Positions 49,471-58,839 of a stretch of DNA of 64,000 nt are shown here, one piece after another. Origin of the DNA: Pseudomonas sp. RIT-PI-AD (lineage in GTDB: Bacteria; Pseudomonadota; Gammaproteobacteria; Pseudomonadales; Pseudomonadaceae). A model generated the notes under the pieces. It saw nothing but the letters and a program-made list of their open reading frames with translations. It did no database searches and was not told the DNA's origin. The position numbers were made by a program, and so were the translations under genes. How positions within the stretch are numbered: position 1 is the stretch's first letter; each line of letters begins with the position of its first letter. The stretch covers positions 22,959 to 86,958 of the forward strand of contig NZ_JANZKU010000020.1 in the NCBI RefSeq assembly GCF_025642785.1, in the 5' to 3' direction.

Positions 49471-50718
49471 TCAGTCGCTCTCTTCCAGGCACAGCAGCGT
49501 ATCGATGCGGGTCGGCGACAGCGGCGGGCGGGGCTGCGGGGGTTGCCAGCCGAACAGGAACTGCGCCGCCGCGCCGCACACGCGGCCCTGGCAGGCGCCC
49601 ATGCCGCAGCGGCTGTTCAGCTTGGCGTCGGTCCAGCCGTCGCGCCCGGCGAGGGCGCCGTAGGGCACGTCCTCGCAGCGACACACCAGGGTATCCGGCG
49701 TGGCCAGGGTCTTCAGCCGGGGATCGAGGACGAAGTCCCGCGCCAGGCGTTCGGCGAAGGCCTGCCAGCGCCGGCGGCGCGGGAACAGGCGACGCGCTTG
49801 CCCCTCTTCGCCGACGGCGGCATGGCCGGCGATGGCGCCCTCGACGAGGGCTTTCTCGCTGCCGCCGAAACCGGTGCATTCGCCGGCGGCGAAGTGGTCG
49901 GCGAGGCCCGTGGCCTGCCAGCGGTCCACCGCCACCGCGTCTTCCCGGATCGCGCAACCCAGGGCCTGGGCCAATTGGATGTTGGGGATCAGGCCGAACC
50001 CACAGGCCAGGCGCTCGCAAGCGAGCTCGACGACCCGCCCGTTCTGCCACAGCCGCACGCCCTCCAGGCGCTCGTCGCCGAGGGCGGCCAGCACGTGGCT
50101 GGAGGCGCGGTAGCGGCCGTCGAAGAGTCGCCCGGCTTGCCACACCTTGCCCGGCCAGCGCGGCAAGTGGGCGGCGAAGCGGGCCAGGGCGGCGAGGGGC
50201 GCCTGTTCGGCGATGCGCAGCAGGTGCGCCCCGGCGGCCTTGGCGCTGGCCGCGCTGGCCAGCAGCAGCGGCCCGCTGCCGGCGATCACCAGGCGCTCGC
50301 CGGCCACCGGCAGGCCGCCCTTGATCAGCGCCTGCAGGCCGCCGGCGCCGGTGACGCCGGGCAGTGTCCAGCCGGGGAAGGGCAGCAGCCGTTCCCGCGC
50401 GCCGGTGCAGAGGATCAGTTTGTCGTAGCGGACCCGCCAGCCGCGTTCGGCATCTTCCAGCAGCAGGCGCTTGCCGCCGGGCGCGGCGACCACCCGGGTA
50501 CCGGTCAGCAGTTGAACTGGTGAGTTTTCCACGGCGGCCCGCAGGCGCCGTGCCGCGGCCGGCAAGTGCGCCTGCGGGCCGTCGCGCCAGATCTGCCCGC
50601 CGGGCGCGGGGTTGTCGTCGAGCACGGCGATGCGCGCGCCGCTCGGCGCGGCCGCCAGGGCCGCGGCCAGGCCGGCGGGGCCGGCGCCGACGATCAGCAA
50701 GTCGTAGCGTTCGCTCAT
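49471..50718 (-). CDS. D-hydroxyproline dehydrogenase, alpha (FAD/NAD-type) subunit
   Basis: A flavoprotein subunit of 415 residues, part of the hetero-oligomeric D-hydroxyproline dehydrogenase. It has an FAD motif VGAGPAGLAAALAAA, a second dinucleotide motif VIAGSGPLLLASAAS and ATP/flavin region ECTGFGGSEKALVEG. A C-terminal BFD-like [2Fe-2S] domain has the cysteine pattern VCRCEDVPYGAL and CGMGACQGRVC. It resembles the HcnB/OoxA-like alpha subunits. Its ATG overlaps the stop of the small ferredoxin-like gene, and the three subunit genes form an overlapping set. Confidence 0.88.
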   Translation of the reverse strand: MSERYDLLIVGAGPAGLAAALAAAPSGARIAVLDDNPAPGGQIWRDGPQAHLPAAARRLRAAVENSPVQLLTGTRVVAAPGGKRLLLEDAERGWRVRYDKLILCTGARERLLPFPGWTLPGVTGAGGLQALIKGGLPVAGERLVIAGSGPLLLASAASAKAAGAHLLRIAEQAPLAALARFAAHLPRWPGKVWQAGRLFDGRYRASSHVLAALGDERLEGVRLWQNGRVVELACERLACGFGLIPNIQLAQALGCAIREDAVAVDRWQATGLADHFAAGECTGFGGSEKALVEGAIAGHAAVGEEGQARRLFPRRRRWQAFAERLARDFVLDPRLKTLATPDTLVCRCEDVPYGALAGRDGWTDAKLNSRCGMGACQGRVCGAAAQFLFGWQPPQPRPPLSPTRIDTLLCLEESD

Positions 50719-50951
50719 GGCCGGGTCTCCACGCGCATCCCGGTGCGGCACAGGGTCTGGCAGGCCAGGCGGCGCTGGCCGTCGATGTCCACCCGGCATT
50801 CCTGGCAGACGCCCATGCCGCAGAAGGGCGCGCGCCGCCGGCCGTCGACCGAGGTCCGGGCGCTGCCGTCTCCGCCCAGGCAGAGCGCGGCGGCGACGGT
50901 GGTGCCGGGGGCCACGCGCAGGGGCTGGCCGTCGAGGAGCAGGTCGATCAT
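50715..50951 (-). CDS. D-hydroxyproline dehydrogenase, gamma ([2Fe-2S]) subunit
   Basis: A 78-residue ferredoxin-like subunit. Four cysteines in PFCGMGVCQECRVDIDGQRR and LACQT are the ligands of a plant-type [2Fe-2S] cluster, as in HcnA and the small subunit of sarcosine- and octopine-type oxidases. It overlaps the beta gene upstream (ATGA) and the alpha gene downstream (ATGA). It passes electrons between the flavin subunits. Confidence 0.87.
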   Translation of the reverse strand: MIDLLLDGQPLRVAPGTTVAAALCLGGDGSARTSVDGRRRAPFCGMGVCQECRVDIDGQRRLACQTLCRTGMRVETRP

Positions 50952-52093
50952 GGGCGGGCCTCGCAGGTGGGAACGGCGGTTGCCGCCAGCGTGAAGCGCT
51001 GCGGCCGGTAGGGCGCCGGGTCGAGTGGCGCGGTTTCGCCGAACAGCTGCGCCGCCAGCAGCCGCGCGCTGGCTGGCGCGGTGGTGACGCCGAGGCCTTC
51101 GTGGCCGACCGCCAGCCACAGGCCGGGCTGTTCGGGATGCGCGCCGAGCAGCGGCAGGCCGTCCGGGCTGGCGGCGCGGAAGCCGGTCCAGCTGCGGATG
51201 GCGTTCATCCCGGCGAGCCCCGGCAGGTAATCCAGGGCGCGGCGCAGCATGCGCGCCAGGACCGGGCCTTCGACCCGCGGGTCGAGGGTGTCGAACTGCC
51301 GCGAGGAGCCGAGGAAAATCTGCCCGGTGGGGCGGGGCTGGGCGTTGAACGCCACCGAGGTGCCTTCGCTGGCATGGGCGCTGGTGACGTAGCCGAGCTC
51401 CACCAGTTGGTGCTGGATGCGCGCCGGATAGCGGTCGGTGATCAGCAGGTGGCCCTTCTTCGGCCGCAGCGGCAGGCCGGGGCAGAGCTCGGCGGCATGG
51501 ATGCCGTTGGCCAGGATCACCGCGTCGGCCTTGAGCCAGCGGCCGTCGTCCAGGCACAGGTGGTTACCGCAGAGCTGGGTGACCCGGGCCTGGCGCCGGA
51601 CGATCCGCGCGCCGCCCTGTTCGAGCAGCCCGCGCGCGGCGTTGGGTGCGTAGAGGATGCCATCGCCGCCGACCCGTAAGGCCCCGACCAGGCCCTCGCG
51701 CAGGGCCGGTTCGGCGGCGCGCAGGGCGGCCGCGCCGAGCAGCTCGCAGGCGATGCCGTGGCCGGCGAGGGTCGCCTGCTTGGCCTCCGCGGCGGCCAGC
51801 TCCTCGGCGTCGGCGGCGAGCCAGAGGGTGCCGCAGGCGCGGTAGGCGCTGCCGGCATCGAGGCTCGGCGCCAGTTGCCGCCAGAGCTCCAGGGACCAGC
51901 CGCTCAGCGCCAGTTCCGCCGGGTTGTCGTCCATCGCCACCAGGTGGCCCATGCCGACCGCGGTGGCGCCGCCACGGCGGTCGTCGAGGACCAGCACGTC
52001 GAGGCCGCGCCGGGCCAGCTCGTGGGCGCAGGCGCTGCCGACGATGCCGGCGCCGATGACGATGACGTCGGCCCGCGCCTGCTGGCTGCTCAC
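50948..52093 (-). CDS. lhpB: D-hydroxyproline dehydrogenase, beta (DAO-type) subunit
   Basis: The D-amino-acid-oxidase-type flavoprotein that oxidises cis-4-hydroxy-D-proline to pyrroline-4-hydroxy-2-carboxylate, 381 residues. The FAD Rossmann motif is [21 protein letters not shown]. It continues with [12 protein letters not shown] and the C-terminal [38 protein letters not shown] segment typical of the family. The start is GTG at 52093, overlapping the lhpA stop (GTGA). The oxidised product goes to LhpC. Confidence 0.9.
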   Translation of the reverse strand: MSSQQARADVIVIGAGIVGSACAHELARRGLDVLVLDDRRGGATAVGMGHLVAMDDNPAELALSGWSLELWRQLAPSLDAGSAYRACGTLWLAADAEELAAAEAKQATLAGHGIACELLGAAALRAAEPALREGLVGALRVGGDGILYAPNAARGLLEQGGARIVRRQARVTQLCGNHLCLDDGRWLKADAVILANGIHAAELCPGLPLRPKKGHLLITDRYPARIQHQLVELGYVTSAHASEGTSVAFNAQPRPTGQIFLGSSRQFDTLDPRVEGPVLARMLRRALDYLPGLAGMNAIRSWTGFRAASPDGLPLLGAHPEQPGLWLAVGHEGLGVTTAPASARLLAAQLFGETAPLDPAPYRPQRFTLAATAVPTCEARP

Positions 52094-53031
52094 GGGCGGA
52101 TGCCCCAGGCGAAGGGATCGTCCTCGTCCACCAGCAGCGTGGCTTCCGCGCTGAGGTGGGCCTGCCCGCGGATGGTCGGCACGATGGCGCCGCCGGGCTG
52201 GGCCTGCCACTGGTAGTGGCCCTCGAAGCGGCTGCCGATCACGCTGGCCTGGCGCCAGGTCTCGCCTGGCCGCAGCTTTCCGTCGGCGGCCAGGCAGGCC
52301 AGCTTGGCGCTGGTGCCGGTGCCGCAGGGCGAGCGGTCGTAGGCCTTGCCGGGGCAGAGCACGAAGTTGCGGCTGTCGGCTTCCGCGTCGTCGGCGAACA
52401 GCTCGATGTGATCCACCTCGCCGCCGTCCTCGCCGCGGATGCCCGCGGCTTCCAGCGCCTGGCGCACCGCCCAGGTGTAGGCGGTGAGGGCGTCCAGGTT
52501 GTCGCCGGCGATGCGCTGGCCGTGCTCGGCGATCAGGAAGAACCAGTTGCCGCCCCAGGCGATGTCGCCGCTGACGCTGCCGTGGCCCGGCACCTCGACC
52601 CGCACGGCATGCCGGTAGCGGTAGGCCGGCACGTTGCGCACGCTCACCGAACGGTCGTCGTGGAGGGTCGCCTCGACGGTGCCCACCGGTGTCTCGATGC
52701 GGTGCACGCCAGGCTGAATGCGCCCGAGGTGGGCCAGGGACACCACCAGGCCGATGGTGCCGTGGCCGCACATGCCGAGGTAGCCGCTGTTGTTGAAGAA
52801 GATCACCCCCGCGCAGGCGCTCGGGTCCACCGGTTCGCAGAGCAGGGCGCCGACCAGCACGTCGCTGCCGCGCGGTTCGAGGACGGTGGCGGCGCGCCAG
52901 TCGTCGAAGCGCTCGGCGAGCAGTCGGCGGCGCTCGGCCATGTCGCCCCGGCCCAGGTCGGGAAAGCCCTCGATGACCAGGCGGGTCGGTTCGCCGCCGG
53001 TGTGCGAGTCGATGACACGGATACGTTTCAT
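52090..53031 (-). CDS. lhpA: 4-hydroxyproline 2-epimerase
   Basis: Interconverts trans-4-hydroxy-L-proline and cis-4-hydroxy-D-proline, the entry step; 313 residues. Both catalytic cysteines of the proline racemase fold are present: Cys88 in [12 protein letters not shown] and the second in [13 protein letters not shown]. The N-terminus [19 protein letters not shown] is the family standard. The ATG at 53031 is chosen on that basis, although the ribosome site is weak. It is the first gene of a four-gene overlapping operon with the dehydrogenase subunits. Confidence 0.94.
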   Translation of the reverse strand: MKRIRVIDSHTGGEPTRLVIEGFPDLGRGDMAERRRLLAERFDDWRAATVLEPRGSDVLVGALLCEPVDPSACAGVIFFNNSGYLGMCGHGTIGLVVSLAHLGRIQPGVHRIETPVGTVEATLHDDRSVSVRNVPAYRYRHAVRVEVPGHGSVSGDIAWGGNWFFLIAEHGQRIAGDNLDALTAYTWAVRQALEAAGIRGEDGGEVDHIELFADDAEADSRNFVLCPGKAYDRSPCGTGTSAKLACLAADGKLRPGETWRQASVIGSRFEGHYQWQAQPGGAIVPTIRGQAHLSAEATLLVDEDDPFAWGIRP

Positions 53032-53200
53032 GGGAGGCGCCTGCGCGGGAAGGGATGCAGGCAAGGGTGGCGTTTCGCGGGGGGCCCGGCTTGATGCGTT
53101 TCGCCCGGCCGCGAGACGAAATCGGCACAGCCCGCGCCGCGCGCCCGGGGCATGCGGGTGCGCGGCCCGGGCGATCCGCTTGGGTAGGGGAACCCCGGGC

Positions 53201-53938
53201 TCAGTACGCCGGCAAGCGGTTCGGCAGGTGCTCGTAGAGCGTGCGGCAGACGCCGCTGATGTGTTCCTCGATCAGCGCGGCGGCGCGCTCGGCGTCGCCC
53301 TCGCGGCAGGCGGCGAGAATCTCGCGGTGTTCGTGGTCGGCGCGCGCCTTGCCCTCGGACAGGCTCATCTGCATGCGCAGGTAGCGCTCCAGCTTGTCGT
53401 GGATCGAGCGGATCAGACCGAGCAGGAAGGGGCGCTGGGCCGGCTCGTAGAGGCAGGTGTGCAGTTCCCAGTTCAGCTCGGCCCAGCGGCCCACGTCGTC
53501 CTCGCCGATGAACTCCTCGCAGATGCGCTCGGCGCGGGCGAAGGTGGCCTCGGTCATGTTGGGCACCGCCAGGCGGATCGCCTGGACCTCGAGCAGCACC
53601 CGCACCTCGAACATCTGCGCCAGCTCCGGCTCGGAAATCCGCGTGACCACCGCGCCCTTGTTGCGCTGGAACACCACCAGCCCCTCCGCCTCCAGGCGCT
53701 TCAGCGCCTCGCGCACGGGGATCTTGCTGACGTTGAACGACTTGGCGATATCGTCCTGACGGATCGGTTCGTCCTCGCCGAACTGGCCGGCGACGATGGC
53801 CTCGCGCAGGTGCTTGGCGATGATCTCCGAGGCGGAGGGCGCGATGCCGAGGTTGGGGGCGTTGAAGCGGGGCAAGGACACGAGGGCGGTCTCGGCAGGG
53901 AAAGTGGATATCATATACGAAGGGCGCTCCGGCACCAT
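53201..53938 (-). CDS. GntR-family (FCD) regulator of the hydroxyproline cluster
   Basis: A 245-residue regulator. The N-terminal winged helix is [35 protein letters not shown] with [29 protein letters not shown]. The C-terminal FCD ligand domain has [31 protein letters not shown] and [15 protein letters not shown], whose Asp/His residues bind metal. It starts at 53938 with a strong GGAGGT site 4 bases upstream. An internal ATG at 53914 would give 237 residues. A copy of the palindromic operator lies at that internal start, suggesting autorepression. It probably controls lhpC and the transporter operon. Confidence 0.87.
   Translation of the reverse strand: MVPERPSYMISTFPAETALVSLPRFNAPNLGIAPSASEIIAKHLREAIVAGQFGEDEPIRQDDIAKSFNVSKIPVREALKRLEAEGLVVFQRNKGAVVTRISEPELAQMFEVRVLLEVQAIRLAVPNMTEATFARAERICEEFIGEDDVGRWAELNWELHTCLYEPAQRPFLLGLIRSIHDKLERYLRMQMSLSEGKARADHEHREILAACREGDAERAAALIEEHISGVCRTLYEHLPNRLPAY
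53912..53921. promoter_or_regulatory. Operator-like site at the start of gntR (TTCGTATATG, minus strand)
   Basis: It differs by one base from the TTCGTATACG core found at 42167 and 48375. It overlaps codons 6-9 if the gene starts at 53938, or the initiator if it starts at 53914. Binding there would block the regulator's own transcript. Confidence 0.5.
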
Positions 53939-53970
53939 GGCGACCTCCGCTCGGCGGCCCGACGGTGGCC

Positions 53971-54936
53971 TCAGGGCGTTGCGAGGGCGATCGGTGTCCT
54001 GCTGCCCTCGAAGCGCTGGGCGATTTCGCTGATCCGGTGGCGATCCTCGCGGATGAAGGCGAAGAACGCCTCGGCCACCGGCGTCAGGCGCTTGCCCCGG
54101 GGATGCACCACGCACCAGCTGCGGAACAGCGGCAACTCCTCCACCGCCAGCTCCACCAGGCTGCCGTCGGCCAGTTCGCCACGGACCGCGTGGCGCGGCA
54201 GCAGCGCCAGGCCGAGCCCCGCCACCACGGCTTCGCGCTGGGCTTCCGAGGACGAATATTCCTGGGCCTGGGGAAAGTGCGCGCGCTTCTGCTGGAAATA
54301 TTCCTCGCAGGCCTTGCGCGTCCCGGAGCCGGCTTCGCGCACCAGCAGCGGGTAGGCGCCGAGGTCGCGCAGCGACAGGCGGGCGGCCCGTGCCAGCGGA
54401 TGCTCGGGCGGCGCGACCGCGACGATGGGGTAGTTGAGGAAGGGCAGGAATTCCAGCGCCATGTCCGGCGGCACCAGCGACATGATCACCAGGTCGTCGC
54501 GGTTGTCGCCGAGGCGTTTGACGATCTGCGCGCGGTTGACCACCGTCAGGTGCAGGCTGACCTCCGGGTGCTGCTGCTTGAAGGCGGCGAACAGGTGCGG
54601 CGTGAGGTACTTGGCGCTGGACTCCACCGCCAGGCGCAACTGCCCCTGCAGCGAGCCCTTGAGGTCGGAGAGCTGCATGTCCAGGCTTTGCAGGCGCTCG
54701 AAGATGTCCTCGCTGGCGCGCACCAGGGCGTCGGCCGCCTCGGTGCGGTAGAGCTTCTTGCCGACGTACTCGAACAACGGCTGTCCCACCAGTTCCTCCA
54801 ACTGGCGAATCTGCAAGCTGACCGCCGGCTGGGTCAGGGCCATGTCCTCGGCGGCGCGGCTGTAGGACTGCTGGTCGTACACCGCGCGGAACACCTGCAA
54901 CTGGCGCAGGGTCAGGCGCATCAGGGATTTACGCAT
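53971..54936 (-). CDS. pycR: LysR-type regulator of pyruvate carboxylase (PycR)
   Basis: A LysR-family regulator of 321 residues. The N-terminal winged helix (MRLTLRQLQVFRAVYDQQSYSRAAEDMALTQPAVSLQI-type) is followed by a periplasmic-binding-fold effector domain (LVIMSLVPPDMALEFL, REAGSGTRKACEEYF). It is divergent from pycA-pycB, the same arrangement as PycR in P. aeruginosa, reported there as a regulator of metabolism and virulence. A perfect palindrome lies in the shared promoter region. The start at 54936 is used; ATG at 54921 is an alternative. Confidence 0.9.
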   Translation of the reverse strand: MRKSLMRLTLRQLQVFRAVYDQQSYSRAAEDMALTQPAVSLQIRQLEELVGQPLFEYVGKKLYRTEAADALVRASEDIFERLQSLDMQLSDLKGSLQGQLRLAVESSAKYLTPHLFAAFKQQHPEVSLHLTVVNRAQIVKRLGDNRDDLVIMSLVPPDMALEFLPFLNYPIVAVAPPEHPLARAARLSLRDLGAYPLLVREAGSGTRKACEEYFQQKRAHFPQAQEYSSSEAQREAVVAGLGLALLPRHAVRGELADGSLVELAVEELPLFRSWCVVHPRGKRLTPVAEAFFAFIREDRHRISEIAQRFEGSRTPIALATP

Positions 54937-55004
54937 CGAAAACTCCGCTACGGCGGCGCACGGGGAAGGCGATTCTAGCCCGGTTCGGCTGCCTTGTGCT
55001 TTCA

Positions 55005-55026
55005 GGTATTAGTCATTCCTAATACC
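55005..55026. promoter_or_regulatory. Palindrome in the pycR-pycA intergenic region
   Basis: GGTATTAG-TCATTC-CTAATACC is an 8-bp perfect dyad with a 6-base spacer, containing the LysR-type T-N11-A element. It lies about 70 bases from the pycR start and 137 bases before the pycA start. It is the likely PycR binding site. Confidence 0.6.
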
Positions 55027-55162
55027 TACTCCAATAATTATTGATTTTCGTTAATCCACTTACTGCGCGTAGGGTTGAATGCACGACGGTGACCTGCATC
55101 CGCTGTCGTTCGCCGGGCGACGCGAGCGCCGTCCGACCGTTCAACAGTTCGAGGACGAACGC

Positions 55163-56578
55163 GTGATCAAGAAAATCCTGATCGCCAACCGGGGCGAGAT
55201 CGCCGTGCGCATCGTGCGCGCTTGCGCGGAAATGGGCATCCGCTCGGTGGCGGTCTACTCCGAGGCCGACCGCCATGCCCTGCACGTCAAGCGCGCCGAC
55301 GAGGCCCACGAGATCGGCGCCGACCCCCTGGCCGGCTACCTGAACCCGCGCAAGCTGGTGAACCTGGCGGTGGAGACCGGCTGCGACGCGCTGCACCCGG
55401 GCTATGGCTTCCTCTCGGAGAACGCCGAGCTGGCGGATATCTGCAGCCAGCGCGGGATCAAGTTCATCGGCCCCTCGGCCGAGGTCATCCGCCGCATGGG
55501 CGACAAGACCGAGGCGCGCCGCAGCATGATCAAGGCCGGCGTGCCGGTCACCCTGGGCACCGAGGGCAACGTCGCCGACCTGGACGAAGCGTTGCGCGAA
55601 GCCGAGCGGATCGGCTACCCGGTGATGCTCAAGGCCACCTCCGGCGGCGGCGGTCGCGGCATCCGCCGCTGCAACAGCCGCGAGGAGCTGGAACAGGCCT
55701 ACCCGCGGGTGATCTCCGAGGCGACCAAGGCGTTCGGCTCGGCCGAAGTGTTTCTCGAGAAGTGCATCGTCGAGCCCAAGCACATCGAGGCGCAGATCCT
55801 CGCCGACAGCCACGGCAACACCGTGCACCTGTTCGAGCGGGACTGCTCGATCCAGCGGCGCAACCAGAAGCTCATCGAGATCGCCCCGAGCCCGCAGCTC
55901 ACCCCCGAGCAGCGCGCCTACATCGGCGACCTCGCGGTGCGCGCGGCCAAGGCGGTGGGCTACGAGAACGCCGGCACCGTGGAGTTCCTGCTCGCCGAGG
56001 GCGAGGTGTACTTCATGGAGATGAACACCCGGGTCCAGGTGGAACACACCATCACCGAGGAAATCACCGGCATCGACATCGTCCGCGAGCAGATTCGCAT
56101 CGCCAGCGGCCTGGAACTCTCGGTGAAGCAGGAAGACATCCAGTACCGCGGCTACGCCCTGCAATTCCGCATCAACGCCGAGGACCCGAAGAACAACTTC
56201 CTGCCCTCGTTCGGCAAGATCACCCGCTATTACGCCCCCGGCGGCCCCGGCGTGCGCACCGACACGGCGATCTACACCGGCTACACCATCCCGCCCTACT
56301 ACGACTCCATGTGCCTGAAGCTGATCGTCTGGGCGCTGACCTGGGAAGAAGCGATGGACCGCGGCCTGCGCGCCCTCGACGACATGCGCGTGCAGGGGGT
56401 GAAGACCACCGCGGCCTATTACCAGGAAATCCTGCGCAACCCCGAGTTCCGCAGCGGCCGGTTCAACACCAGCTTCGTCGAGGCCCACCCCGAACTGACC
56501 CAGTACTCGATCAAGCGCAACCCGTCGCACCTGGCCATCGCCATCGCCACCGCCATCGCCGCCTACGCGGGCATCTGA
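55163..56578 (+). CDS. pycA: Pyruvate carboxylase subunit A (biotin carboxylase)
   Basis: The biotin carboxylase subunit of two-subunit pyruvate carboxylase, 471 residues. It has the N-terminal KKILIANRGEIAVRIVRAC, the CO2-fixing LHPGYGFLSENAELAD, the ATP-grasp glycine loop KATSGGGGRGIRR, and the metal-binding EMNTRVQVEHTITEEITGIDIV-type sequence. The start is GTG at 55163 behind GAGGACGAAC. The frame is open to 55079 without homology. It supplies oxaloacetate together with PycB. 52 bases separate the two genes. Confidence 0.94.
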   Translation: MIKKILIANRGEIAVRIVRACAEMGIRSVAVYSEADRHALHVKRADEAHEIGADPLAGYLNPRKLVNLAVETGCDALHPGYGFLSENAELADICSQRGIKFIGPSAEVIRRMGDKTEARRSMIKAGVPVTLGTEGNVADLDEALREAERIGYPVMLKATSGGGGRGIRRCNSREELEQAYPRVISEATKAFGSAEVFLEKCIVEPKHIEAQILADSHGNTVHLFERDCSIQRRNQKLIEIAPSPQLTPEQRAYIGDLAVRAAKAVGYENAGTVEFLLAEGEVYFMEMNTRVQVEHTITEEITGIDIVREQIRIASGLELSVKQEDIQYRGYALQFRINAEDPKNNFLPSFGKITRYYAPGGPGVRTDTAIYTGYTIPPYYDSMCLKLIVWALTWEEAMDRGLRALDDMRVQGVKTTAAYYQEILRNPEFRSGRFNTSFVEAHPELTQYSIKRNPSHLAIAIATAIAAYAGI

Positions 56579-56630
56579 CCATAACGCTCCGCGCGGCCGT
56601 TCGCGGCGGCGCGGGAAGAGGGATAGCCGA

Positions 56631-58436
56631 ATGAGCAAGAAAATCACCGTCACCGACACCATCCTGCGCGATGCCCACCAGTCGCTGCTGGCCACCCGCA
56701 TGCGCACCGAAGACATGCTGCCGATCTGCGACAAGCTCGACCGGGTCGGCTACTGGTCCCTGGAAGTCTGGGGTGGCGCCACCTTCGACGCCTGCGTGCG
56801 CTTCCTCAAGGAAGACCCCTGGGAGCGCCTGCGCCAACTGCGCCAGGCGCTGCCCAACACCCGCCTGCAGATGCTCCTGCGCGGGCAGAACCTGCTGGGC
56901 TACCGGCACTACAGCGACGACGTGGTCGAGGCCTTCGTCGCCAAGGCGGCGGCCAACGGCATCGACGTGTTCCGCGTGTTCGACGCGATGAACGACGTAC
57001 GCAACCTGGAGACCGCGATCCGCGCGGTGAAGAAATCCGGCAAGCACGCCCAGGGCACTATCTGCTACACCACCAGCCCGGTGCACACCGTCGAGGCCTT
57101 CGTCGCCCAGGCCAGGACCATGGCGACCATGGGCGTGGACTCCATCGCGATCAAGGACATGGCCGGCCTGCTGACCCCGTTCGCCACCGGCGACCTGGTC
57201 AAGGCGCTGAAGGAAAACGTGCAATTGCCGGTGTTCATCCATTCCCACGACACCGCCGGCGTCGCCAGCATGTGCCAGCTCAAGGCCATCGAGAACGGCG
57301 CCGACCACATCGACACCGCCATCTCCAGCATGGCCTGGGGCACCAGCCACCCGGGCACCGAGTCGATGGTCGCGGCGCTGCGCGGCAGCGAGTACGACAC
57401 CGGCCTGGACCTGGCGCTGATCCAGGAGATCGGCGTGTACTTCTACGCGATCCGCAAGAAGTACCACCAGTTCGAGAGCGAATTCACCGGCGTCGACACC
57501 CGCGTGCAGGTCAACCAGGTGCCCGGCGGGATGATTTCCAACCTGGCCAACCAGCTCAAGGAACAGGGTGCGCTGAACCGCATCAACGAGGTCTTCGAAG
57601 AGATCCCGAAGGTACGCAAGGACCTGGGCTACCCGCCGCTGGTGACCCCGACCTCGCAGATCGTCGGCACCCAGGCGGTGTTCAACGTGCTCGCCGGCGA
57701 GCGCTACAAGACCATCACCAACGAGGTGAAGCTGTACCTCCAGGGCCGCTACGGCAAGGCGCCGGGCGAGGTCAGTCAGCAGCTGCGGCGCCAGGCCATC
57801 GGCAGCGAGGACGTGATCGACGTGCGCCCGGCGGACCTGATCAAGCCGGAGCTGGACAAGCTGCGCAACGAGATCGGCGCCCTGGCGAAGAGCGAGGAAG
57901 ACGTGCTGACCTATGCGATGTTCCCGGACATCGGGCGTAAATTCCTCGAAGAACGCGAGGCCGGCACCCTCACCCCCGAAGTCCTGCTGCCGATCCCCGA
58001 CGGCAACGCCTCCGCGGTCGGTGGCGGTGGCGTGCCGACCGAATTCGTGGTCGACGTCCACGGCGAAAGCTACCGGGTCGACATCACCGGCGTCGGCGTG
58101 AAGGGCGAGGGCAAGCGCCACTTCTACCTGTCCATCGACGGCATGCCCGAAGAGGTGGTGTTCGAAGCGCTGAACGATTACGTCGCCGGCAGCGGCGGCA
58201 AGCGCAAGCAGGCCAGCGCCCCGGGCGACGTCAGCACCACCATGCCGGGCAACATCGTCGACCTGCTGGTGAAGGAAGGCGACAGCGTGAACGCCGGCCA
58301 GGCGGTGCTGATCACCGAAGCGATGAAGATGGAAACCGAGGTCCAGGCGCCGATTGCCGGCAAGGTGAAAGCCGTCCACGTCGCCAAGGGCGACCGGGTC
58401 AACCCCGGCGAAGTGCTGATCGAAATCGAGGCCTGA
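56631..58436 (+). CDS. pycB: Pyruvate carboxylase subunit B (carboxyltransferase + biotin carrier)
   Basis: The carboxyltransferase/BCCP subunit, 601 residues. The TIM-barrel domain starts VTDTILRDAHQSLLATRM and carries GGATFDACVRFL, the metal-binding SHDTAGVASMCQLKA and the catalytic lysine region GTICYTTSPVHT. The C-terminal biotinyl domain has EAMKMETEVQAP, with Lys566 the biotin site. It resembles oxaloacetate decarboxylase alpha subunits, but the pairing with a biotin carboxylase gene and no Na+-pump beta/gamma genes points to carboxylation. A terminator follows 24 bases after the stop. Confidence 0.94.
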   Translation: MSKKITVTDTILRDAHQSLLATRMRTEDMLPICDKLDRVGYWSLEVWGGATFDACVRFLKEDPWERLRQLRQALPNTRLQMLLRGQNLLGYRHYSDDVVEAFVAKAAANGIDVFRVFDAMNDVRNLETAIRAVKKSGKHAQGTICYTTSPVHTVEAFVAQARTMATMGVDSIAIKDMAGLLTPFATGDLVKALKENVQLPVFIHSHDTAGVASMCQLKAIENGADHIDTAISSMAWGTSHPGTESMVAALRGSEYDTGLDLALIQEIGVYFYAIRKKYHQFESEFTGVDTRVQVNQVPGGMISNLANQLKEQGALNRINEVFEEIPKVRKDLGYPPLVTPTSQIVGTQAVFNVLAGERYKTITNEVKLYLQGRYGKAPGEVSQQLRRQAIGSEDVIDVRPADLIKPELDKLRNEIGALAKSEEDVLTYAMFPDIGRKFLEEREAGTLTPEVLLPIPDGNASAVGGGGVPTEFVVDVHGESYRVDITGVGVKGEGKRHFYLSIDGMPEEVVFEALNDYVAGSGGKRKQASAPGDVSTTMPGNIVDLLVKEGDSVNAGQAVLITEAMKMETEVQAPIAGKVKAVHVAKGDRVNPGEVLIEIEA

Positions 58437-58459
58437 ACGGCCGACCGGAAAGTCCCCTC

Positions 58460-58484
58460 GGGAGCCGCAAGGCTCCCTTTTTTT
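58460..58484 (+). terminator. Rho-independent terminator after pycB
   Basis: GGGAGCC-GCAA-GGCTCCC forms a 7-bp stem with a stable GCAA tetraloop, followed by seven Ts. It closes the pycA-pycB transcript and marks the left edge of the accessory region. Confidence 0.92.
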
Positions 58485-58839
58485 GCATGGTCCTGCAAGG
58501 ATGACGGCCTTTCCCTATCGATCATCCAGGCACAAAGCCACTGTGCATGCCTTCCTCGGCGCTCGGAGAGTCGCGAGGTCGCCGTCGGCAGGTTCGAGCC
58601 ATGCACATGCGCCTCGCTACCCATCAGCATCTCGGCGCCATGGCGACCCTGGCAGTATCGCCGGGCGGGTCCTACATGGCGCCGGCAGATCGCCCGTTGG
58701 CTCGAGCAATACCGCTGCTGGCGGCCGGCATGCTGGGAGCTTGTTCGCATGTAGGTGGCGTCAATACTTGACCTGGCATGCCGAAGGTCGTGGCGACGCC
58801 AACCTCGACATTTACGCACTTCCCTCGCGCGTCGTTGAA
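58485..58839. other. Intergenic sequence at the left edge of the accessory region
   Basis: About 355 bases without a well-supported gene. One weak candidate is a 31-residue frame at 58676-58771 (+), whose sequence ends in ARAIPLLAAGMLGACSHVGG. It looks like a short lipoprotein signal with a lipobox (LGAC), but has no clear ribosome site. Otherwise nothing recognisable. Confidence 0.35.

Noticed and set aside
56631..58436. Calling pycB an oxaloacetate decarboxylase alpha subunit
   Set aside because: Sequence is similar, but pairing with a biotin carboxylase gene, divergence from a PycR-type gene and absence of beta/gamma pump genes favour pyruvate carboxylase.
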